Shown: in pieces, positions 26,631 through 33,733 of the stretch
How the letters are laid out: each line of letters begins with the position of its first letter
How positions within the stretch are numbered: position 1 is the stretch's first letter
Source: JAJUFS01 sp036381175
GTDB taxonomy: Bacteria; Pseudomonadota; Gammaproteobacteria; Natronospirales; JAJUFS01
NCBI GenBank assembly: GCA_036381175.1
Contig: DASVDI010000010.1
Span: 1 to 46,540, forward strand
Reading direction: 5' to 3'
Length of the DNA: 46,540 nucleotides
Translations under genes and position numbers: made by a program
Notes under the pieces: model-generated
What the model was told of the DNA's origin: nothing
What the model saw: the letters and a program-made list of their open reading frames with translations, nothing else
The model's database searches: none

Positions 26631-28226
26631 TCAGGTGCCGGGTTGCCGCAACTCGGTAATGCCGGCTTCCTGTTTTGCTTCGCTGACGATGCGACGCACG
26701 TCTTCGAGCAGCGCCGGTGCGTCATAGACAATGCCGTCCTTGATGGTCCAGCGCACACCGCCGACGCGAACAACGTCGTTGTCGTCCGTGACGCGAATCG
26801 CACCGGTGCCATACAGCACCTTGAAGTTCGCGAGCGGATTCGCGGGCACTACGATGAGGTCGGCGAGTTTGCCCACTTCGATGGAACCGATGTCATCGGC
26901 GCGTCCCAATGCTTCGGCGCCGTGCAGCGTTGCGGCGCGCACGACTTCAAGCGGATGGAAGCCCGCTTCCTGCAGCAGTTCCAGTTCGTTGACATAGCCA
27001 AAACCGTAAACCTTGAAGATATAACCGGAATCCGAGCCAGTCGTCACACGGCCGCCGTGATTCTTGTAATCGTTGACGAACCTCATCCAGCGCCGGTAAT
27101 TCTTCTTCCACGCGATTTCATCCGAAGTACTCCAGTCGAACCAGTACGAGCCGTGCGATTCCCGGTCAGGTTGGAAGAATTTCCACAGCGAGGGCAGGGT
27201 GTAATCGTCGTGCCATTCGGCGCGACGCGCCGCCATGAGATTGCGGCTGGCTTCGTAGATCGTGAAGGTCGGATTGAGCGTGAGATCAAGCGCGATGAGT
27301 TCATCGCGCACCGCGTTCCATTTTTCACTGCCGGGTTCGGCTGCCTGCAACCACAGTTTTCCAGCTTCCTCGAAGCGGTGCTCTTCGTCGTAGTAGTTGT
27401 AGTTAGCCGGGTAGTCCTGGATGGTCTGGTCCGTGAACATCGCCTCCGGCAGGCCGTACCAGTGTTCCATTGTCGTCAGGCCCCAGCGCGCGGTGTCGAG
27501 CACGTTGGCGCGCGTGACATCCAGTTGCGCGTGATGCATCGCCGTCCGCAATCCCTGCTTGCCGGCTTCATCGAGCGCCGCTTTCAGCACTTCGGGTGCG
27601 GCGCCAAAAAGTTTCAGTCCGTCGGCGCCGGCGCTTGCCTGCTTGCGCACCCATTCGCGTGCCTGCTCAGGTGTGGTGATCGGCCCGTCGTGACCCTGGC
27701 CAAAAAACACGTAGGCTTCAATGCGCGGCGCGGTGATTTCGTTCGCCGCACTCTTTCTTTTATGTGACAGCACCCAGTCGAGGCCGTTGCCGCTGCCGGG
27801 ATCGCGAATCGTCGTAATGCCGTGGCCCATCCAGAGTTTGAAAACGTACTCCGCCGGCGTGCCTTGCGCCTCGCCGCCGATGTGACCGTGCATGTCGATG
27901 AAACCGGGCAGGATGTACATGCCGCTGACATCGATCTCGCGATCGCCGGGCCGCGCCTTCGGCCGGTTCGCGGGATCGATCCGCACGTTCGGATAGCCGA
28001 CGCTGCGGATCGCCGCGATGCGATCGCCTTCAATGACGATGTCCACCGGACCGCGCGGCGGTGCGCCCGTGCCATCAACCAGGATGCCGCCGCGCAGGAT
28101 CAGGCGTTCATAGGGACCTTCACCTTCGGCGCGCTCGGGAGCAGCCGGGATGGCGGCATGAACAACGGCGGTAAAAAACGCGCAGGCGAGGGCGAGGCCG
28201 AAGCCAACAGATTTTCTTTTCATCAT
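26631..28226 (-). CDS. Secreted amidohydrolase (imidazolonepropionase-like)
   Basis: A 531-residue metal-dependent hydrolase with an N-terminal signal peptide (about 1-25). Metal-site residues are H113 and H115 (FIDMHGHIGG), K205 in GADGLKLFG, H231/H232 (TAMHHAQ), H255 (TMEHWYG) and the later Asp in TGSDSG. C-terminal GKLADLIVV is typical of the superfamily. ATG 28226 or 28223 starts it; GGA is nearer the normal distance from the second. Homologues include exported prolidase-like and Xaa-peptidases, but the substrate cannot be named. Confidence 0.85.
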   Translation of the reverse strand: MMKRKSVGFGLALACAFFTAVVHAAIPAAPERAEGEGPYERLILRGGILVDGTGAPPRGPVDIVIEGDRIAAIRSVGYPNVRIDPANRPKARPGDREIDVSGMYILPGFIDMHGHIGGEAQGTPAEYVFKLWMGHGITTIRDPGSGNGLDWVLSHKRKSAANEITAPRIEAYVFFGQGHDGPITTPEQAREWVRKQASAGADGLKLFGAAPEVLKAALDEAGKQGLRTAMHHAQLDVTRANVLDTARWGLTTMEHWYGLPEAMFTDQTIQDYPANYNYYDEEHRFEEAGKLWLQAAEPGSEKWNAVRDELIALDLTLNPTFTIYEASRNLMAARRAEWHDDYTLPSLWKFFQPDRESHGSYWFDWSTSDEIAWKKNYRRWMRFVNDYKNHGGRVTTGSDSGYIFKVYGFGYVNELELLQEAGFHPLEVVRAATLHGAEALGRADDIGSIEVGKLADLIVVPANPLANFKVLYGTGAIRVTDDNDVVRVGGVRWTIKDGIVYDAPALLEDVRRIVSEAKQEAGITELRQPGT

Positions 28227-28277
28227 GAATCCAGTTTCTGATTTGCGGAAAAACGCGGAGCGACTGCCGGCTTCGCG

Positions 28278-28670
28278 TCAGTCGGGAAGCGATTCGTCGA
28301 TGTACGCTTCCAGCGCGTGATAACTGTCACCTTCAAAACGGATGAACCGCGCGCCGATGCGAATCTCGTCCGGCTGAACTTCGCGCAGGCTCATGAGCTG
28401 GCAATGAACGCGGATGAGCTGCCGGCCGGCTTCGCGTAATCGGACCCGCAGGCGCAGCTCGAGTTCCCGCGGCTGGCCCTTGATCGCCACCACCTGCTGC
28501 GGAGCAATGCGTTCTGCCGTCGGTCCATCGCACAGCAATTGCATGCCGGTCAGCGACAGGTCGAGCGCGAGCGTTGGAAAGACGTGCCCTTCGGCATCGA
28601 TCACTTCCACCGAATGTTCGGTTTCGATACGGGGAAAATCCCTGCGGTCTTTCGACAGTTCCTGCGACAT
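28278..28670 (-). CDS. PilZ domain protein
   Basis: A 130-residue single-domain protein. c-di-GMP motifs are RRDFPRIE (RxxxR) and DLSLTGMQL. The start at ATG 28670 follows a G-rich ribosome-binding site; an upstream open frame of 54 codons is poor coding sequence. It lies between the amidohydrolase and an unknown gene, all on the minus strand. Confidence 0.85.
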   Translation of the reverse strand: MSQELSKDRRDFPRIETEHSVEVIDAEGHVFPTLALDLSLTGMQLLCDGPTAERIAPQQVVAIKGQPRELELRLRVRLREAGRQLIRVHCQLMSLREVQPDEIRIGARFIRFEGDSYHALEAYIDESLPD

Positions 28671-28765
28671 TTCCGGCCCCCCGGCTGGCGATCCATACTT
28701 TTCCGACGTGCCGCGTGCGGCCCGGCAATCCTGACACAGAGCAGGATTTGCGTCGAGCCAGCAAC

Positions 28766-29263
28766 CTAGCGGTCCGCGCCTGGCTCGTCCTCGAGTTGTG
28801 TGGCGATGTATTTCGTCGAGAGTTCGACGCACAGCGTTTCATAGGCGTCGATTGCGGCGGCTTCATCGATAAAGATCTTGCTCGCGCGGCTGTCGTGGCG
28901 CGCGGGCAATTCCAGGATCCACATCACCGCGTCACCGCCGAGCACGATGCCGAGCAGGGCAATATAAATGCCGCGAATCTCGACGCGCATGACGGTGTCC
29001 ATCAGCGGCTCCAGCGGCAGGCGCCGTTGTGGCGGCAACGCGGTAGGCGGCAGGCGATCGATATCCGGCGAACGGCCGGCAGCACGGAACTCTGCGATCC
29101 GCTGCTTGGCTTCGTCGATCGAGGCGTAGCCGGTTCGCGCCAGCGGATGGCCGCTGGGCCCGACGGGAAAACAGCGATCCTTGTTGCCAATGCTGATGAC
29201 AATGACGCGATAGCTGTCGTTCAGCGCCAGCGTTCCCTCATAATTTATTTTATTATCAGACAC
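28766..29263 (-). CDS. Hypothetical protein downstream of malic enzyme
   Basis: A 165-residue protein that I do not recognise. GTG 29263 follows AAGAAGG at 8 bases. Its N-terminal part (NYEGTLALNDSYRVIVISIGNKDRCFPVG) looks like a beta-rich fold; a Pro/Arg-rich linker lies near 70-85; the middle VEIRGIYIALLGIVLGGDAVMWI could form one membrane helix; the end is helical and acidic. It is 22 bases after the malic enzyme gene, so probably in its transcript. An overlapping plus-strand frame lacks a ribosome-binding site. Confidence 0.65.
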   Translation of the reverse strand: MSDNKINYEGTLALNDSYRVIVISIGNKDRCFPVGPSGHPLARTGYASIDEAKQRIAEFRAAGRSPDIDRLPPTALPPQRRLPLEPLMDTVMRVEIRGIYIALLGIVLGGDAVMWILELPARHDSRASKIFIDEAAAIDAYETLCVELSTKYIATQLEDEPGADR

Positions 29264-29285
29264 TTGCAGAACCTTCTTGATGTCA

Positions 29286-31010
29286 TCAGACGGCTCGCAT
29301 GCGCGGGTAGCGTGCTTCCCACATCAACGCGCGAACGCGCTCCCCCAGTTCCGCTTCGCCGGCCGCGGGCGCGTGGCCGAGGCGCACAGCTTCCGCAGCG
29401 ACGGCCACCGCGATCCGCTGGCTGAGGGAGCGAAGCTGGGCGAGCGGTGGATACAGCCGGCCGCGTGCCAGGAAATCGCCGCTGACAGCCGCGGCAAGCG
29501 TTTCCGCGGCAACGGTAAACAGGCGATCGTCGATCCTGGAAGCATGCGCGGCCAGCGCACCGAGACCGACGCCCGGAAAAATATACACATTATTACCCTG
29601 GCCGAATTCGCGCCGTTCGCCCGCAAAATCGACCGGTGCAAACGGACTTCCCGTGGCGATGACAGCGCGGCCATCCGTCCAGGTGAGCAGGTCGGCGGGC
29701 CGGGCTTCGGAGAAATCCGTCGGATTGGAAAAGGGCATGATGACCGGCCGCTCGACTGCCGCCGCCATGGCGCGAATCGAGGTTTCATCGAACGCGCCCG
29801 GCTGGCCGGAGGTGCCGATCAGCACGGTCGGGCGCAGCGCTTCGATCACCGCGAGCAGGTCGCGATCGCCTTGAGCCAGTCCCGCGTCGGTTGCCATCGT
29901 GGCAGGCCAGGCGAACTCGCGCTTGTGCACGTCGCGATACTCACGGTCATCAACCAGCAGCCCGCCCGAATCCAGCACGGCGATGGCACGGCGAACGGAT
30001 ATGTCATCCATGCCCTCGCGCGCGAAGGCATCGCGCAATTGCCGCGCGATGCCGATGCCGGCAGCACCCGCACCGAGAATCACGATGCGCTGTTTCGCAA
30101 ACGGAGTTGCCGTTGCGCGCGCAGCAGCGAGCACACCGGCAAGTGCAACGGCCGCGGTGCCCTGGATGTCGTCATTGAAAGAGAGAATGCGTTCGCGGTA
30201 GCGGTCGAGCAGCGTGAAGGCGTTTGCTTTCTTGAAATCTTCCCACTGCAGCAAGGCGCGCGGAAATTTTTTGCCAACGGCGTCGATGAATTCTTCCACC
30301 AGCGCGTCGTATTCCGGACCGCGCAATCGCGGTTGCCGCCAGCCGACGTACAGCGGGTCATCGAGAAGTTCACGATTATCGGTGCCGACATCGAGACAGA
30401 TCGGCAGCGTTCGCGCGGGATGAATGCCGGCGCCGACGGTGTAAAGCGCGAGCTTGCCGATGGGAATGCCCATGCCACCCGCGCCGAGATCGCCGAGACC
30501 GAGAATGCGTTCCGCGTCCGTTGCGACGATGAGATCGACATCGCGGAACACCGAGTGCGCGAGCACCTCGGCGATGCGTCCACGATCTTCCGGCGTGATC
30601 CACAATCCGCGCCCGCGACGAAAGATGTGGCTGAATTTCTGGCAGGCTTCACCGACCGTCGGCGTGTAGACAATCGGCAGCAATTCTTCGAGATGTTTCT
30701 GCAGCACGCGGTAGAAAAGCACTTCGTTGCGATCCTGCAGCGCTGCGAGGCCGATGTAGCGTTCGAGTGGATCGGATTTGCGCGTGATGTGTTCGTACGC
30801 GCGCTGTTCCTGTTCCTCGATACTTCCGACATGGGTCGGCAGCAGGCCGGTGAGTTCGAACCGGCGGCGTTCGTCGGCATCGAAAGCAGTGCCCTTGTTG
30901 TACAGCGGATGGCAGAGCAGCGCGCGGCCGCGCAGGGGAACGTTTACGGTCTCTTCGCCATCGGCATCGCGGTACAACTGGAAAATTTCCATGCGGCGGT
31001 CGCTCTCCAT
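29286..31010 (-). CDS. maeA: NAD-dependent malic enzyme
   Basis: A 574-residue enzyme converting malate to pyruvate and CO2. Motifs: LLPIVYTPTVGEAC (catalytic Tyr), GIPIGKLALYT (catalytic Lys), FNDDIQGTAAV (metal-binding Asp), nucleotide-binding GAGAAGIGIARQL, and the second loop IGTSGQPGAF with FSNPTD. Length fits the SfcA/MaeA type, not the longer MaeB with a phosphotransacetylase domain. ATG 31010 or 30992 could start it. It is the first gene of the six-gene minus-strand run. Confidence 0.93.
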   Translation of the reverse strand: MESDRRMEIFQLYRDADGEETVNVPLRGRALLCHPLYNKGTAFDADERRRFELTGLLPTHVGSIEEQEQRAYEHITRKSDPLERYIGLAALQDRNEVLFYRVLQKHLEELLPIVYTPTVGEACQKFSHIFRRGRGLWITPEDRGRIAEVLAHSVFRDVDLIVATDAERILGLGDLGAGGMGIPIGKLALYTVGAGIHPARTLPICLDVGTDNRELLDDPLYVGWRQPRLRGPEYDALVEEFIDAVGKKFPRALLQWEDFKKANAFTLLDRYRERILSFNDDIQGTAAVALAGVLAAARATATPFAKQRIVILGAGAAGIGIARQLRDAFAREGMDDISVRRAIAVLDSGGLLVDDREYRDVHKREFAWPATMATDAGLAQGDRDLLAVIEALRPTVLIGTSGQPGAFDETSIRAMAAAVERPVIMPFSNPTDFSEARPADLLTWTDGRAVIATGSPFAPVDFAGERREFGQGNNVYIFPGVGLGALAAHASRIDDRLFTVAAETLAAAVSGDFLARGRLYPPLAQLRSLSQRIAVAVAAEAVRLGHAPAAGEAELGERVRALMWEARYPRMRAV

Positions 31011-31087
31011 TCAAAAAAAATCGGAGGGCGATTATAAAGGTTCGCGAAGGGTGAGAGGGTGGTCGCGGGAGTGGAATCGGCGTGTTA

Positions 31088-31157
31088 AGAACTTCGCCCC
31101 CTTTGAAAAAGGGGGCCGCTGTGCGCAGCACAGCGGGGGGATTTTTGTCGAAGTTCT
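31088..31157. repeat. Cruciform-type palindrome with two internal hairpins
   Basis: Outer arms AGAACTTCG (31088-31096) and CGAAGTTCT (31149-31157) enclose CCCCCTTT-GAA-AAAGGGGG (31097-31115) and CCGCTGTGC-GCA-GCACAGCGG (31116-31136), forming a three-way junction. It lies between the upstream end of maeA and the OmpA-like gene stop. The structure resembles short mobile palindromes. Confidence 0.8.
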
Positions 31158-31203
31158 CTGCACACGAATTGAAATAATTCATGTGACGAGTAGCCGCGAT
31201 TTC

Positions 31204-31890
31204 TCATTCCTCCGTCAACGGCTCCAGCGTCAGTTCAACTCGCCGGTTCTGCGCGCGGCCTTCCGGTGTCGCATTCGAGGCGACGGGGCGCGCTTCACCA
31301 TAACCAACAATCACCATGCGTTCGGCGCCGACGCCCTGGCTGTCGAGATAACTTCCCACCGCCGCGGCGCGCTGTTCGGAAAGTTGCTGGTTGTACGCTT
31401 CGCTGCCGGTGCTGTCGGTGTGTCCTTCGATCACCACGACGGTTTTCTCGTATTCATCGAGCACGGAAGCGACCGCATTGAGCACATCGAAGAAATCGGT
31501 TTTCAATGCCGCGCTGTCGGTCTGGAAAGTGATGTTGCCCGGCATGTTCAGGATGATTTCATCGCCGCTGCGCGTGACGCTGACGCCGGTGCCTTCCAGT
31601 TGCTGACGCAGCTCGGCTTCCTGGCGATCCATGTAGTAGCCGACCCCTGCACCAGTGAGCGCGCCGACGCCGGCGCCGATCAACGCGCGCTTGCGGTTTT
31701 CCGCAGCGTTGTCACCGGAAGCAGCGCCCACGATGGCTCCGGCGATCGCTCCTATCGCCGCGCCGCTCGCGGTTTTCCGTGTTTCCTCTTCCCCGGTGTA
31801 CGGATCGAGGGCGGTGCAGGCGGTGGTCAGCGCCAAAAGGAAACTCATCGCGATTGCGATGCGATGGACTGGACGACGTTTGGCTGGCAT
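31204..31890 (-). CDS. OmpA-family lipoprotein with glycine-zipper (YiaD-like)
   Basis: A 228-residue envelope protein. Signal peptide with probable lipidation at C25 (LALTTAC). A glycine-zipper region (GAAIGAIAGAIVGAASG and GAGVGALTGAGVGYYMD, about 45-90) can insert in the membrane. The C-terminal OmpA domain (about 115-222) includes VIEGHTDSTGSEAYN and LSEQRAAAVGSYL, which bind peptidoglycan. GAGGAGG lies 5 bases before ATG 31890; the open frame upstream is noncoding. Confidence 0.92.
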   Translation of the reverse strand: MPAKRRPVHRIAIAMSFLLALTTACTALDPYTGEEETRKTASGAAIGAIAGAIVGAASGDNAAENRKRALIGAGVGALTGAGVGYYMDRQEAELRQQLEGTGVSVTRSGDEIILNMPGNITFQTDSAALKTDFFDVLNAVASVLDEYEKTVVVIEGHTDSTGSEAYNQQLSEQRAAAVGSYLDSQGVGAERMVIVGYGEARPVASNATPEGRAQNRRVELTLEPLTEE

Positions 31891-32298
31891 GAATCCTCCT
31901 CGAATTGCCGGTGTTGTCTGACCGGCCGGCGAAAACCGGCACTCTTCAAAATGAGGTGGAGCCGGCATTTGCCGCTTGCAAGGCTTTGCATTTCGAGGTG
32001 CCGCGGGAGGACACGCGTGGGAAAAACCAGGTGAGGCAGGCGACCGCATGGCCTGAGCAGTTCTGCCCAACAACAGCTAACCCCTATAAATTCAATCAAA
32101 ACAAATACTTGGCAATTATTCTTGTTGTGGGTTATCTGAAAAGGTGAGTATTAAACTTGGGAAATCAGGCTGACTTTTTTTAGGTTTATGTGCAAAAAAC
32201 ACTGGACGTGGCGAAATTCTGGCGAAAGAATCGGCACTAACTTGCGCCTTTCGGGTAGGGCGTACCAAACCAGTGGCAGCCAGAGAGGGCGATTCGAT
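31891..32298. other. Intergenic region between divergent genes
   Basis: About 400 bases with no supported gene. The stretch 32085-32175 is markedly AT-rich compared with its surroundings (CCCCTATAAATTCAATC, CTTGGCAATTATTCTTG) and probably holds the promoters for the divergent OmpA-like and DUF6502-like genes, but I could not fix a convincing -35/-10 pair. Confidence 0.5.
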
Positions 32299-33126
32299 AT
32301 GAGCACGCAATTGGCACCCCGCATTTCCCAGTTTCCTATCGCCATCCGTTTTGCGGCAACCGTCCTTAGGCCCGTCATACGAATTTTGTTGCGAATCGGC
32401 ATTTCGGCCAATGAAGTGAACGATCTGGTTCGCTGGCTGTATGTTGATGAATTTTATAACCGCAAGGAATTCTGGCACCGGCGCAAGCCTTTCGGCGCGC
32501 GCGCGGCATTGCTTTCAGGACTTTCGCGCAAGGAAGTCAACCGGTTGAGCAAGATCAACACGCCCGATGAGGCCATCCTGACCGACCAGCAGAATCGCGC
32601 CGCGCGAGTTCTCGCAGGCTGGGTGACGGACGCGCGCTTTCACCAGGATGGCAATCCGGCCCCGCTGCCGATCGAGGCGAAAAGCAGCATGGTCAGCTTT
32701 GAGCGTCTCGTGCAGTTGTACAGCGGCGATCTCACTACCCGAACTGTCCTGGACGAACTGGTCCGTTCGGGCTGCGTGAAGATCGATGAACAAGGCAAGG
32801 CGAACGTCGTCAACCGCGTTTATGGTCCTGCATCAACACCGGAAGAGTCACTTCGAATTGCCGGTTTTGCCCTGCAAAGACTTGGTGAAACACTGGACTT
32901 CAACGCGAGCAAGGCCTTGGGTTCCGAGCGCCGGCTGCAACGTGTCTGGCGCCAGCGACTGGTTCCCGTCGAAAAAGTCGGCGACGCCAAACAACTGATC
33001 TCGGAACATGCCGTCGAAGCCGGCCGCACGCTGGACCAGGCACTGTCACGCATGACGCACACCAAGGCGCAGCCGGACCAGGATTACCGGGAAGTGGGCA
33101 TCGGCATGTATTATTTTGAGGAATGA
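32299..33126 (+). CDS. DUF6502-like protein
   Basis: A 275-residue cytoplasmic protein of unknown function. The start ...FAATVLRPVIRILLRIGISANEVNDLVRWLYVDE looks like the DUF6502 family; the N-terminal part (about 15-110) suggests a winged-helix-like DNA-binding fold, with FGARAALLSGLSRKEVNRL as the recognition region (inference). GAGGG lies 9 bases before ATG 32299. It stands alone between AT-rich gaps. Confidence 0.7.
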   Translation: MSTQLAPRISQFPIAIRFAATVLRPVIRILLRIGISANEVNDLVRWLYVDEFYNRKEFWHRRKPFGARAALLSGLSRKEVNRLSKINTPDEAILTDQQNRAARVLAGWVTDARFHQDGNPAPLPIEAKSSMVSFERLVQLYSGDLTTRTVLDELVRSGCVKIDEQGKANVVNRVYGPASTPEESLRIAGFALQRLGETLDFNASKALGSERRLQRVWRQRLVPVEKVGDAKQLISEHAVEAGRTLDQALSRMTHTKAQPDQDYREVGIGMYYFEE

Positions 33127-33269
33127 GCTACAGAATAATTATTGTAAAAACAGTATCTTGGGGACTGTGGAGTTATAGTTGTTCGAAAATTCTCAAATAT
33201 GGGATGAAATGCTACACATTTTAGCCATAATCTAGGCTGCCATCCCAGGAACCCGCGGAGGGTGATGAT

Positions 33270-33512
33270 ATGAACCTCAAGAAACTGATTTTGACTGGCG
33301 CTATTATTCTACTGACGTCGCCGTTCGCGTTTGCCGATGAAATCGGCACGGGTAAAACCGGAGATAGTGACAGCACGACGAATTCGACAACGATGGCGAC
33401 GGCAGCTGATGAAATCGGCACCGGAACGCCGACGGCCAGCGACGAGATCGGCACAGGCAGCGAAATGCAGGCCATGCTCGCATGGTGGGATATCCTGCTT
33501 CGGTCGTTCTGA
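33270..33512 (+). CDS. Small secreted protein with three DEIGTG repeats
   Basis: An 80-residue protein that I do not recognise. GGAGGG lies 7 bases before the ATG. A signal peptide (MNLKKLILTGAIILLTSPFAFA, likely cut after A22) is followed at once by DEIGTG (23-28), then a Ser/Thr/Asp-rich linker, DEIGTG again (47-52 and 58-63), and a hydrophobic tail MLAWWDILLRSF. The three repeats use different synonymous codons. A perfect terminator follows 22 bases downstream, so it is an independent transcript. The secreted subtilisin gene starts 222 bases later. Confidence 0.78.
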   Translation: MNLKKLILTGAIILLTSPFAFADEIGTGKTGDSDSTTNSTTMATAADEIGTGTPTASDEIGTGSEMQAMLAWWDILLRSF

Positions 33513-33533
33513 TCGTTTTACGTTTCAACGGAG

Positions 33534-33564
33534 AGCCGCGCGGGTGACCGCGCGGCTTTTTTTG
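33534..33564 (+). terminator. Rho-independent terminator
   Basis: AGCCGCGCGG (33534-33543) pairs perfectly with CCGCGCGGCT (33548-33557) around a GTGA tetraloop and is followed by seven T. It ends the small DEIGTG gene. Confidence 0.92.
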
Positions 33565-33733
33565 TTTCGTGACTGGCCATCGGCCGTCAAGAACCCCTTC
33601 ATGCGCGTGTTATGTTACAAGCGCTACTCCGCTTCCCCTAACGCGTTGCGACATACTTACACGATATAACTGATTCAATTACCCCTCCCGGACAGGGAAG
33701 CTGGGCCCTGTCTTGAAACGGGGAACTGAAGCA

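Noticed and set aside
26604..27767. 387-codon plus-strand frame over the amidohydrolase
   Set aside because: The minus strand carries a complete metal-binding motif set; the plus-strand product has no motif.
28574..29425. 283-codon plus-strand frame over PilZ and the unknown gene
   Set aside because: The minus strand offers two genes with ribosome-binding sites, one with PilZ motifs.
29277..31037. 586-codon plus-strand frame over the malic enzyme
   Set aside because: Pure antisense of maeA, with typical shadow composition.
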